64,000 nucleotides of DNA from Ruminococcaceae bacterium HV4-5-B5C (lineage in GTDB: Bacteria; Bacillota; Clostridia; Oscillospirales; Acutalibacteraceae): positions 333,917-397,916 of the forward strand of contig FXYJ02000003.1 of assembly GCA_900184925.1 (NCBI GenBank). Direction: 5' to 3'. Both the position numbers and the translations under genes were made by a program. Below, one piece after another: positions 8,331-16,688 of this stretch (its first letter is position 1; the number at the start of each line of letters is the position of its first letter). The notes below the pieces were generated by a model that was given only the letters and a program-made list of their open reading frames with translations, was not told the DNA's origin and searched no databases.

Positions 8331-9377
8331 ATGGAAGAGAGCAGTCGCAAAAAGCATGCCACAATTGCGCAAGTGGCTGACGCTGCCAGGGTTTCCAAGA
8401 CGACCGTTTCAAGGTATTTAAACGGCAGATATGAGTTTATGTCGGAAGAGACAAAGGCTGAAATCAACCGGGTCATTCAGCAGCTGGACTATCACCCGAG
8501 CAATATTGCACGAAGCCTCAAAACCAGAAAAAGCCGTGTAATCGGGTGTATTATCGCAGACATAACAAGCCCCTTTTCGTCCGTCCTGATTAAAGGCATT
8601 AATGACGTATGTATTCAGAATGGCTATCAGGTTCTTTTTTCAAACACCGACAATCAGCCGGAGCGCGAACTGAACTGCATCTACCGGCTGCTCAGTGATC
8701 AGGTGGAAGGGCTTATTATTAACTCGACGGGATTTAATGATGATTATTTGATTGACCTTCATAAAAAAGGAGTCCCGATCGTTCTGGCAGACCGCTGCCT
8801 TCGTACCAACCGTGTAATTGATACGGTGACAACGGAGAATTATGGCCCGGTATATTCCTGTATGCAGCGCCTGTATGCCAACGGCTTTGAAAAGGTCGCT
8901 TTCTTCACACAGGGCAACGGAAAAATCAGCAGCCGTCTGGTTCGCTACAGAGGATTTCTGGATGCGTCCCGGGAGATTTTTAATGAAGACGGGGAGAAAA
9001 ACACCTTTCTGGTCGATACGGATGATCCTTCCGTCTGCTCCCGCTCCCTGCGCACCTTCGTTGAATCCAACCGCGGAAAGCGTCTGGCGGTCTTCTGCGT
9101 GAACGGCGTTTGTCTCTTGAATGTGCTGCTGGGGATGCAGAAGGAAGATTACCCGATTTCACGCGAGCTTGGAATCTGCGGATACGACGACTGGGGCTGG
9201 GCTTCGCTGATTCCGCCCGGAATTACAACCATCACGCAGGATTCCTACAAGGTTGGCAAGCTTTCGGCTGAGACACTGCTGGACCGGATTTCGGGTAAGG
9301 CGGATCCCGAAGCGGTGTTGATTGAACTGCCGAACCAGCTGTATGTCCGCGGTTCTACAGAACTCGGGAATCTCTGA
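8331..9377 (+). CDS. LacI-family transcriptional regulator, KdgR-like
   Basis: A 348-residue LacI-family protein. The N-terminal helix-turn-helix is ATIAQVADAARVSKTTVSRYLNGR (about residues 10-33) with hinge helix near PSNIARSLKTRKSRVIG, followed by a periplasmic-binding-like effector domain (IGCIIADITSPFSSVLIKGI ... ICGYDDWGWASLIPPGITTITQD). The pattern closely resembles Bacillus KdgR, which controls 2-keto-3-deoxygluconate use. KDG kinase and KDPG aldolase genes lie in the same downstream array, which supports that assignment. It probably represses its own operon through the repeats at 8253-8284. Confidence 0.8.
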   Translation: MEESSRKKHATIAQVADAARVSKTTVSRYLNGRYEFMSEETKAEINRVIQQLDYHPSNIARSLKTRKSRVIGCIIADITSPFSSVLIKGINDVCIQNGYQVLFSNTDNQPERELNCIYRLLSDQVEGLIINSTGFNDDYLIDLHKKGVPIVLADRCLRTNRVIDTVTTENYGPVYSCMQRLYANGFEKVAFFTQGNGKISSRLVRYRGFLDASREIFNEDGEKNTFLVDTDDPSVCSRSLRTFVESNRGKRLAVFCVNGVCLLNVLLGMQKEDYPISRELGICGYDDWGWASLIPPGITTITQDSYKVGKLSAETLLDRISGKADPEAVLIELPNQLYVRGSTELGNL

Positions 9378-9450
9378 TCAGAACTGTAAATGAAAACAAT
9401 AATGGGAAGAAGGTCATTTTCGGTGCGATGGAAAGCGCCGGAAGATAACG

Positions 9451-10209
9451 ATGGAACAAAATCGCCTGATGGTCAATACTCTTTTCTTTCTGCCGGATTT
9501 GCAGAGCGGAATCGGACAGGCAGAGCTGCTGAACAGCGTTGCGGCCTGCGGAATCGGCTGTGTTGAAATACGCCGGGAATTTATTCGCGACTTTGCGAAG
9601 GAATGCCGGGAAATCCGCGAAAAGGCGGAATTACTCAAACTGCAGTTGTACTATTCTGTTCCCGACACGCTTTATGACGGCGGGAAGCTGAAAAAGCAGG
9701 AAATTGAGCGCTATTTTTCTGAAGCTTCTGCGATGGGGAACACGAACGTTAAATTAAATATCGGGGACTATCATGATCACTTTCAGCAGGAGGATGCCGA
9801 GTATCTGAATGCACTGTGCAGCCGTTCCGGAATTACCCTGACGGTGGAAAATGACCAGACGGCAGAAAACGGGCGTCTGAAAAAGATACAGACATTTTTG
9901 GAGCGCGCTTCGGAACAGGGCAGTTCAATCGGGATGACGTTCGACATTGGCAACTGGCTTTGGCAGCAGGAGTCGCCGCTTTCGGCTGCCGAGGCTCTTT
10001 CCCGGTACACCGCCCAGATCCATCTGAAGGATGTGGCAACAGCGCCTGACGTACATACGGTTTTACTGGATGCAGGCGAAATCGACTGGCGGCAAATTGT
10101 TCGAGAATTCTCTCCGGCGGTTCCCATCGCTCTGGAATATCCGTGTATGGAGAAAGGAAATTCCGCGGAGCATTGTCTTGCCGGAGAGGTCTATAAACTG
10201 CTGCACTAA
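9451..10209 (+). CDS. Sugar phosphate isomerase/epimerase (xylose-isomerase-like TIM barrel)
   Basis: A 252-residue TIM-barrel protein of the AP endonuclease 2/xylose isomerase-like family. Metal-binding positions expected of the family are visible: Glu in VEIRREF, Glu in LTVEND, Asp in MTFDIGN, His in QIHLKD and a C-terminal Glu in IALEYPC. Such enzymes isomerise or epimerise keto-sugars or sugar acids. The ribosome site is weak. It is the first enzyme gene after the regulator, so it may act early in the pathway. The exact reaction cannot be assigned. Confidence 0.7.
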   Translation: MEQNRLMVNTLFFLPDLQSGIGQAELLNSVAACGIGCVEIRREFIRDFAKECREIREKAELLKLQLYYSVPDTLYDGGKLKKQEIERYFSEASAMGNTNVKLNIGDYHDHFQQEDAEYLNALCSRSGITLTVENDQTAENGRLKKIQTFLERASEQGSSIGMTFDIGNWLWQQESPLSAAEALSRYTAQIHLKDVATAPDVHTVLLDAGEIDWRQIVREFSPAVPIALEYPCMEKGNSAEHCLAGEVYKLLH

Positions 10210-10323
10210 AAAGCAACAGTATTTTATGGGGAGGGAGGTAACAGATACAAGGCACATGGAAGTTTATGAAATGGTGTGTTCGAAAGAGTCATTCGTGTTG
10301 AAAATTTTGGAGGAGGTATTTCT

Positions 10324-11613
10324 GTGAATATCGCAATAGGCATTATTCTACTGATTACGTTTATTGGATTCGTTATTTACGCAGTACGCGGGGGGAACCT
10401 GATGATTGGGTTCCTGATTATGGCGATTGCCTGGACGGCGCTCGGCATGATCGGCGGAAAGATCACCTGGGACGACGCCATGGTGAAAATTTTCGAAGGC
10501 GGACCGGAAAGCTGGGGCGCCACAGCGGTTGTGGTAATCTTCGGCAGCTGGTTTGGTCAGGTCCTCGTGAAAACGAACATTGCGGCTACAATTATCCGCA
10601 AGACGGTCGAGCTCGGCGGCGACCGTGCGATTCTGACGACAATGCTGCTCTGCGTTGTGACAGGGCTGATCTTCACAAGCACGTTCGGCGCGGGTGCGGT
10701 TATTGCAATCGGCGTCATCGTGCTCCCCATTATGCTTTCACTCGGCGTTCCTCAGGCCGTCGCCGTGTCGTCCTACGTTATGTCGGTCGGTTCCGGCATG
10801 TATGTGAACATGGTTCTGTTCAAACAGATGCAGGGCATTTTTGAAGGCTTCAAATATAACTATAATTACCTCAAGTTTGGTTTTGTGGCGATGGCGGTAC
10901 AGCTTGTGGTCGTCCTGATCATGCTGGGCGTCAAACTCGGAGGGAAGAAGAAGGTCCATGCCTGGGCCGCTTCCGCCAGCACGATGGAAACAGAAAAACC
11001 GGCTCCGTGGTATGCTCTGTTTACCCCCATCATTCCGGTTGTTCTGACGATCGCGTTCAACTGGCAGCCGATTCCGGCCTTCCTCGTCGCGGGTTTCTAT
11101 GCCCTGTTTGTCTGCGGGAAGATTAAATCTTTCAAAGAGGCAACACAGGTGGTAAGCAAGACCTTTTATGACGGCGTTGTGGATGTCGCCGCCCTGCTCG
11201 GCTTCCTGTTCATCCTCCCGATGTTCAATAAGGTTGCCGGTTTCGATTCATTCTTCTTTCAGCAGATTTTCGGCGGGATTATGCCGAAGCAGGCCCTGTT
11301 CCTCTGCATCCTGTTTGCCGTACTTGCCCCGTTTGGCCTCTTCCGCGGCCCTCTGACCGTGTTCGGTGCAGGTGCCGCCGTCCTGGGGATCCTGAATGGC
11401 ATGGGAATTTACTCCGCCACAATTCTTTTCCCGCTCATGTACATCCCGACCATCACAATGAACATTTCCTGCTGCCCGACGCAGTCGTGGAACCTTTGGA
11501 CAATCAACTACAGCAAGTGCAGCACAAAAGATTTTCTGCGCACCGGCGCTCCCTGGGGCTGGCTTATCTGCGCAATTAACAGCATGCTCGTTTATTTTAT
11601 CTACTGCATTTAA
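10324..11613 (+). CDS. Ion-transporter-superfamily permease (gluconate/dicarboxylate-type), candidate sugar-acid importer
   Basis: A 429-residue polytopic membrane protein with about 11-12 hydrophobic segments, including IGIILLITFIGFVIYAV at the N terminus. Re-entrant-like motifs TSTFGAGAVIAIG and CCPTQSWNLWTINYS fit GntP/DcuC-type carriers of the IT superfamily. The start is GTG at 10324, seven bases after an AGGAGG; an upstream in-frame GTG at 10276 has no ribosome site. Its place in the operon suggests import of the organic or sugar acid that the downstream enzymes degrade. The substrate is not known. Confidence 0.65.
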   Translation: MNIAIGIILLITFIGFVIYAVRGGNLMIGFLIMAIAWTALGMIGGKITWDDAMVKIFEGGPESWGATAVVVIFGSWFGQVLVKTNIAATIIRKTVELGGDRAILTTMLLCVVTGLIFTSTFGAGAVIAIGVIVLPIMLSLGVPQAVAVSSYVMSVGSGMYVNMVLFKQMQGIFEGFKYNYNYLKFGFVAMAVQLVVVLIMLGVKLGGKKKVHAWAASASTMETEKPAPWYALFTPIIPVVLTIAFNWQPIPAFLVAGFYALFVCGKIKSFKEATQVVSKTFYDGVVDVAALLGFLFILPMFNKVAGFDSFFFQQIFGGIMPKQALFLCILFAVLAPFGLFRGPLTVFGAGAAVLGILNGMGIYSATILFPLMYIPTITMNISCCPTQSWNLWTINYSKCSTKDFLRTGAPWGWLICAINSMLVYFIYCI

Positions 11614-11628
11614 CGGATTGTTTCACTG

Positions 11629-11664
11629 CCGGTTCCCTCACAGGAGGGAACCGGTGGCGGCTTT
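11629..11664 (+). promoter_or_regulatory. Strong intercistronic hairpin between permease and HyuA-like genes
   Basis: CCGGTTCCCTC (11629-11639) and GAGGGAACCGG (11644-11654) are perfectly complementary around a four-base loop. Only a TTTT run appears seven bases later, so it is more likely an mRNA stabiliser or partial attenuator within the operon than a full terminator. Confidence 0.5.
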
Positions 11665-11685
11665 TCCTGAAGGAGGACTTTCAAC

Positions 11686-13812
11686 ATGGGTAATCGTGCA
11701 ATCCGCGTTGGCATTGATGTCGGGGGAACCCACACCAAGGCCGTGGCTATCGACAATGCTACGCATGAAATTATAGGAAAATCATCGGTCATGACAACAC
11801 ATGACGCTTCACTGGGCGTGTCTGAAGGAGTTGTCGAAGCGTTCAAAAAATGTCTGGCTGAAAATGATATTAACCCGGATGATGTAATCTTTATCGCACA
11901 CAGTACGACACAGGCGACGAACGCGCTGCTGGAAGGCGATGTCGCCGAGGTTGGCATCCTTGGTGCCGGAAAAGGCGGACTGGAGGGGGTGCTTGCCAAA
12001 AAGCAGACCCGAATTCCGGACATCGATCTGGGAACGGGACGCTTTGTCAAGATGCATCACCGCTATCTGAAAATACGTGATTTCAGTACCGAAAATGTAG
12101 AAAGCGCCATCAATGAAATGATGAGCGAAGGGGCTCAGGTTATTGTTGCCTCGAAGGCGTTTGGCGTCGACGACCTGACAGAAGAAGAAGAAGTGCAGAA
12201 AATTGCTGAGAAAAAGAATGTGCCGGTAAGCGTGGCATCCGAAATCAGCAAACTGTACGGCCTGACGCGCCGGACCAGAACGGCGGCCATCAACGCGAGT
12301 ATTCTGCCCAAGATGCTCGACACGGCTCAGAGTACCGAGCGCAGTGTGCGTTCGATCGGCGTGAAGGTCCCGCTGATGATCATGCGCGGCGACGGCGGCG
12401 TTATGAGTATCTCCGAGATGAAAAAACGCCCTGTGCTGACGATGCTTTCGGGCCCGGCGGCAAGCGTTATGGGCGCCCTGATGTATCTGCGGGCTTCAAA
12501 CGGCATTTATTTTGAAGTCGGCGGCACAAGCACCAATATCGGCGTCATTAAGAACGGCCGCCCTGCCATTGACTACTCCATTGTCGGCGACCACCCCACC
12601 TATATCAACTCACTTGATGTTCGCGTATTGGGTGTTGCAGGCGGCAGCATGGTGCGTGCCTCCAAAAGCGGCATTGTCGATGTCGGGCCGCGCAGCGCCC
12701 ACATTGCCGGCATGCCCTACACGGTTTATACGCCCGAAGAAGAAATTGTCGACCCCCAGCTCGAGTTTTTCTGCCCGAAACAGGGAGACCCGGACGACTA
12801 CGTCTGCATCCGTGTCAAGAGCGGCAAACGGATTACCATTACAAACAGCTGCGCGGCCAATGTCCTCGGCATCGTAACCCCGGAAGATTACTCCTACGGA
12901 AATGTAAACTCTGCCAGAAAGGCCATGGAGCCTCTTGCCAGGTACCTCAATATGACAGTCGAAGAGGTTGCTGAAAAAATTCTGGCCAAGTCGTTTGAAA
13001 AAATTCAGCCGGTTATTGAGTCGCTCGCGCTCAAATACAAGCTTGAAAAAGACCAGATGTCGCTGGTAGGCGTCGGCGGCGGTGCTGCTGCGCTTCTGCC
13101 TTACTCCGCAAAACAGCTTGACCTCCCCTACAGCATTCCGGAAAACGCCGAAGTGATTTCTTCCATCGGCGTGGCGCTGGCAATGGTTCGCGACGTCGTG
13201 GAACGCGTCATCCCGAACCCGAGCCAGAAAGATATCAAGGCCCTGAAAAAAGAAGCCGCTGACCTTGCGATTGCAAACGGCGCCGTTCCTGACAGCATTG
13301 AAGTTCAGGTCGAGATTGATTCCCAGACCTCGCGCATTAAGGCAATTGCCCTTGGCTCCACTCAGGCTCAGACGACCGATCTGCTGAAATGCTGTTCCGA
13401 GTCCGAGGCGAAAGACATAGCGGCCAGGTCCATGAATGTCCCGGCTGAAAAAGTTGAAGTTGTAGCGGAAAACAACGTGTTTTATGTGTTCTCAGCAGAG
13501 CGCGACGGAATGAACCCGATTCGCGTTGTGGATAAGAAAGGGTTCATCCGGATTCAGCGTCAGAATGGTTCGGCGCTGAAATGCAAAGCGTCCGAAGTCG
13601 GGGACAACCTTGCTAAAATGTGGGATCAGCTTTCCATTTATAAGGATGACATGCGTCTGACGCCGGATGTTTATTTCTGCGCAGGCGGTAAGGTCCTTGA
13701 TTATGCTGGTATTATGTACCTTGAACAGGTTATGATGGTCATTGATACGGAGTTGTCCGCTATGGAGCCGGATGACGAGATACTTCTTGTGGGAGCAAAA
13801 AATGATCTCTGA
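11686..13812 (+). CDS. Hydantoinase/oxoprolinase-family ATPase (HyuA-like)
   Basis: A 708-residue protein of the HyuA family. The N-terminal phosphate-binding motif GIDVGGTHTKAVAID (about residues 8-22), the hydantoinase_A blocks LSGPAASVMGA and EVGGTSTNIGVI, and the C-terminal VGVGGGAAALLPY / SSIGVALAMVRDVVERV show the actin/ASKHA-type nucleotide site. HyuA proteins use ATP to open cyclic amides or carboxylate ketones, usually with a HyuB partner; no HyuB is present in this window. AAGGAGGA precedes the ATG. The next gene overlaps its end by 11 bases. Its substrate here is unknown; activation of a lactone, lactam or keto compound is a possible role. Confidence 0.7.
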   Translation: MGNRAIRVGIDVGGTHTKAVAIDNATHEIIGKSSVMTTHDASLGVSEGVVEAFKKCLAENDINPDDVIFIAHSTTQATNALLEGDVAEVGILGAGKGGLEGVLAKKQTRIPDIDLGTGRFVKMHHRYLKIRDFSTENVESAINEMMSEGAQVIVASKAFGVDDLTEEEEVQKIAEKKNVPVSVASEISKLYGLTRRTRTAAINASILPKMLDTAQSTERSVRSIGVKVPLMIMRGDGGVMSISEMKKRPVLTMLSGPAASVMGALMYLRASNGIYFEVGGTSTNIGVIKNGRPAIDYSIVGDHPTYINSLDVRVLGVAGGSMVRASKSGIVDVGPRSAHIAGMPYTVYTPEEEIVDPQLEFFCPKQGDPDDYVCIRVKSGKRITITNSCAANVLGIVTPEDYSYGNVNSARKAMEPLARYLNMTVEEVAEKILAKSFEKIQPVIESLALKYKLEKDQMSLVGVGGGAAALLPYSAKQLDLPYSIPENAEVISSIGVALAMVRDVVERVIPNPSQKDIKALKKEAADLAIANGAVPDSIEVQVEIDSQTSRIKAIALGSTQAQTTDLLKCCSESEAKDIAARSMNVPAEKVEVVAENNVFYVFSAERDGMNPIRVVDKKGFIRIQRQNGSALKCKASEVGDNLAKMWDQLSIYKDDMRLTPDVYFCAGGKVLDYAGIMYLEQVMMVIDTELSAMEPDDEILLVGAKNDL

Positions 13813-14476
13813 TGAGCCTTTCGCAATGCGGAAAATGGTGGAGAATCTGTGCCTTCTCAGCAGTGAAAGCTGGGGAGGCTATGCTTTCGGCCGCGATCCT
13901 TTGTGCAACCGGATTGATGAGGAGCAGAAACTCGAATGGATCCGTCAGGCAAACGAGTGCGGCCGGGCCGGGGCGCGGGAGCTTCGCGCCGGGTTCGAGG
14001 CGCATACGGCGCGTGAATATGCAGAGTTGCTGCATGTGAAAATTGAAGAAGAAAATTCCTGCGGCGCAAATGATTATATCACCTTTGCGTCGTTTCGCGA
14101 GCCGGATTTGATTACTCTTTATCTGAGTAACATTGATTCAGCCAGCCAACTGATAACGGAAAATGATCTTTCGGACCTTCTTCAGTCTGTGGATATTGAG
14201 TCTATGCTGATTTTCCACGAACTGTTTCATGTCGTCGAGTCGAGAGACCCCGCGATCTTTACACGGGCGACAAAAATTGTTCTGTGGAAGCTGGGGCCTT
14301 TCAAAAACACTTCAGCGCTTGTCGCCCTCTCTGAGATTGCCGCAATGGCTTTTGCTCAGGAGAGTCTTTCCATCCGTTACAGCCCCTATGTGTTTGACGT
14401 GCTTCTTCCGTGGCAGGCCAATCCGCAGCAGGCGCAAAAGCTTTATCACAGGATTATGGATTTTAGGAGGACATAA
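13802..14476 (+). CDS. Unknown HExxH-containing protein in the sugar-acid operon
   Basis: A 224-residue soluble protein not assigned to a family. The notable feature is FHELFHVVESRDP near residue 140: an HExxH zinc-hydrolase motif (HELFH) with an acidic residue four positions later. It is followed by a helical segment ALVALSEIAAMAFAQE that could supply a third ligand Glu, as in gluzincin-like folds. The ATG at 13802 lies after a GGGAG site and inside the end of the HyuA-like gene, implying coupled translation. It may be a metal-dependent hydrolase or only a look-alike; no signal peptide is present. Confidence 0.55.
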   Translation: MISDEPFAMRKMVENLCLLSSESWGGYAFGRDPLCNRIDEEQKLEWIRQANECGRAGARELRAGFEAHTAREYAELLHVKIEEENSCGANDYITFASFREPDLITLYLSNIDSASQLITENDLSDLLQSVDIESMLIFHELFHVVESRDPAIFTRATKIVLWKLGPFKNTSALVALSEIAAMAFAQESLSIRYSPYVFDVLLPWQANPQQAQKLYHRIMDFRRT

Positions 14477-15436
14477 ATGCCGGAAGTTATATTAATGGGA
14501 GAGCCCATGGCGATGTTCATGGCGAACGAATTTGGGCCTCTGGAAAATGTCAGCACATATACCCGATCTTTGGCGGGAGCCGAAGTGAATGTCGGCATCG
14601 GGTTGACACGCCTGGGGCATAACTGCATTTACCTGACGCGTCTCGGCGATGACCCCATGGGAAAATATATTGCAAACCGCTTACAGAATGAGCACTTTGA
14701 CCCGCGTTATCTGATTGCAGACGACCGGTATCCCACGGCAATCCAGTTAAAAGGGAAAGTCAGGGCGGGCGACCCGGACGTCGTTTACTACCGCAAACAC
14801 TCCGCCGCATCCCATATGACGGCCGAAGATGTCGATCGTATTGATTTCAGCGGCGTTCGGCATGTCCATGTTACGGGCATCCCTCCGGCGCTTTCTCAAA
14901 GCTGCCGTGAAGCGACTTATCATCTTATTGAGTGTGCGAGAAAACACAATGCCTCTCTGTCATTTGATCCGAATCTCCGCATTTCCCTTTGGGAAAACAG
15001 GGAAACGATGATTCGCGTGATCAATGAACTTGCTTCAAAATGCGACATGGTATTACCGGGCGCAGAGGAAGGCAAAATTTTGACCGGAAGCGACGACCCG
15101 GAAAAAATTGCGGATTTTTACCAAAACCTCGGGGTGAAGAGCGTCATTGTCAAAATCGGGAAAAACGGTGCTTATGTGCGCGACGGGGCAGCGGGCTATT
15201 CCTTAAAAACATTTCCCGTGCCGCGCGAGAAAATCGTGGATACGGTGGGGGCAGGCGACGGCTTTGCAGTCGGCGTAATCAGCGGAAAGCTGGAAGGGCT
15301 GTCGCTGCGTGACTCGGTCGTTCGCGGCAATGCAATCGGCTCTATTCAGGTGGAAAACGTCAGCGACAACGAGGGTCTTCCTACCCCGGAGGATCTGAAG
15401 CGTTTTTATGCGGAATATGAGGCGTTTCAGCCATGA
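14477..15436 (+). CDS. kdgK: PfkB-family sugar kinase, probable 2-keto-3-deoxygluconate kinase
   Basis: A 319-residue ribokinase-like enzyme. The family signatures are GAEVNVGIGLTRLGHNCIYLTRLGDDPMGKYI near the N terminus and DTVGAGDGFAVGVISG near residue 255, whose Asp is the catalytic base. The N-terminal GEPMAMFMANEFGPLENV block is typical of KDG kinases. It would phosphorylate 2-keto-3-deoxygluconate to KDPG with ATP, feeding the aldolase gene at 17745. AGGAGGACATAA precedes the ATG, which abuts the upstream stop codon. Other 2-keto sugar acids cannot be excluded as substrates. Confidence 0.75.
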   Translation: MPEVILMGEPMAMFMANEFGPLENVSTYTRSLAGAEVNVGIGLTRLGHNCIYLTRLGDDPMGKYIANRLQNEHFDPRYLIADDRYPTAIQLKGKVRAGDPDVVYYRKHSAASHMTAEDVDRIDFSGVRHVHVTGIPPALSQSCREATYHLIECARKHNASLSFDPNLRISLWENRETMIRVINELASKCDMVLPGAEEGKILTGSDDPEKIADFYQNLGVKSVIVKIGKNGAYVRDGAAGYSLKTFPVPREKIVDTVGAGDGFAVGVISGKLEGLSLRDSVVRGNAIGSIQVENVSDNEGLPTPEDLKRFYAEYEAFQP

Positions 15437-16053
15437 AAATTCAGTTGGCGATTGACCGCGTTTCGCTGGAAGAGGCAAATCGGCTGGCGGCAGAAGTTGG
15501 CCCGCTTGTGGACATCGTGGAGGTCGGCACCTCGCTCATCAAGGAATTCGGAGTTTTCAGTGTCGCCTCTGTAAAGAAAAGCTGCCCCAATACGGCTGTA
15601 CTGGCTGATCTGAAAACGATGGACGAGGGAACGTACGAATTCCGCTGTGCTTACCGCAGCGGCGCCGACATTGCAACCGTAATGGGCGGCGCGTCGCTGC
15701 CGACAATCCTGGCATGCGCGCAGGTTGCGCGGAATGAAAACCGCGATTATATGATCGACCTGATGGAAATTTCGGAAGAGAAAATAGCCGTGCTGACGAA
15801 GGAATTCCCCGATGCCGTGTTTTGCGTGCATCTCCCTGCGGACCGGTTCGGCGCGGGGCTGAAGGATCTCCTTGAACAGGTTCGGCAGCCTTTACAGGAC
15901 GCAAAACGTCTGGCTCTTGCGGGCGGAATTACTCTCGATGCCATGGGCCAGCTGGATAAAAGCCGTTTTGAAATTGCCATCGTTGGGGGCGCAATCACAA
16001 AAGCGCAGAATCCTGTGGAAAGCGCCCGGGAATTTTGCAGGCTCGCGAAATAA
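15433..16053 (+). CDS. hxlA: 3-hexulose-6-phosphate synthase (OMP decarboxylase superfamily)
   Basis: A 206-residue TIM-barrel enzyme. The catalytic DxKxxD motif appears as VLADLKTMDEGTYE (about residues 57-70), the form expected of hexulose-6-phosphate synthase; 3-keto-L-gulonate-6-phosphate decarboxylases usually carry DxKxAD. Phosphate-binding blocks ALAGGI and EIAIVGGAITKA follow. In the ribulose monophosphate pathway it interconverts formaldehyde plus ribulose 5-phosphate with 3-hexulose 6-phosphate. Its start overlaps the stop of the kinase gene (ATGA), and an SIS isomerase follows. In this operon a related aldol or decarboxylation reaction on a sugar acid phosphate is also possible. 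Confidence 0.7.
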   Translation: MKIQLAIDRVSLEEANRLAAEVGPLVDIVEVGTSLIKEFGVFSVASVKKSCPNTAVLADLKTMDEGTYEFRCAYRSGADIATVMGGASLPTILACAQVARNENRDYMIDLMEISEEKIAVLTKEFPDAVFCVHLPADRFGAGLKDLLEQVRQPLQDAKRLALAGGITLDAMGQLDKSRFEIAIVGGAITKAQNPVESAREFCRLAK

Positions 16054-16073
16054 TCTCCGGAGGAAGACAGTAC

Positions 16074-16613
16074 ATGGATATATTAGAAACAGCAATGCAG
16101 GAAATCAATGGCGTGCTTGAAAAGGTCAGCAGAACCGAGCTTGACGCGGCGGTCGGGTTTATTCAGAGCGGCAGGCGCATTTTTGTTGATGGCGAAGGAC
16201 GTTCCGGCCTCATGGCGAAAGGCTTTGCCATGAGGCTGATGCATTTGAACTATACCGTTTTTGTAACAGGGGAAACCATCACCCCGGCCTTAAAGAAGGA
16301 TGATGTTTTCATTGCCGTTTCCGGTTCGGGGGAAAGCGGCAACGTTGTGGCAGATACCCGGAAGGCGGCCGCGGCGGGATGCCGCGTTTTGGCGGTGACC
16401 GGCAAGCCGGGGTCGACACTGGCTTCCCTTGCTTCCTGTGTGCTGACGGTTCCCGGAACGGTAAAAGGAGACGCGGGGAGCGGCAGGGCGTCGGTACAGC
16501 TTCTGAGTTCTCTGTTTGACCAGTGCCTGCACATTACGCTGGATGCCGTCTGCTGGCTTGTCAGCCGCAGAGACGGACTGTCGAACGAAAAGGCGACGCA
16601 AAATCACTGGTGA
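16074..16613 (+). CDS. hxlB: 6-phospho-3-hexuloisomerase (SIS domain)
   Basis: A 179-residue SIS-domain protein with the sugar-phosphate loop AVSGSGESGNVVADTRKAAAAGCRVLAVTGKPGSTLA and the N-terminal GEGRSGLMAKGFAMRLMHL block characteristic of PHI enzymes. It interconverts 3-hexulose 6-phosphate and fructose 6-phosphate. The ATG at 16074 lies after GGAGGAAG, so an upstream in-frame start is rejected. With the preceding synthase it forms the usual hps-phi pair that links pentose phosphates, formaldehyde and fructose 6-phosphate. Confidence 0.75.
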   Translation: MDILETAMQEINGVLEKVSRTELDAAVGFIQSGRRIFVDGEGRSGLMAKGFAMRLMHLNYTVFVTGETITPALKKDDVFIAVSGSGESGNVVADTRKAAAAGCRVLAVTGKPGSTLASLASCVLTVPGTVKGDAGSGRASVQLLSSLFDQCLHITLDAVCWLVSRRDGLSNEKATQNHW

Positions 16614-16688
16614 AAACAGGCTTCGGGGAATGCTGATGCGTCAGGTTTACACTGTGTTTGCAGTGAGGCTGCGGGAGGACCGAAAACA

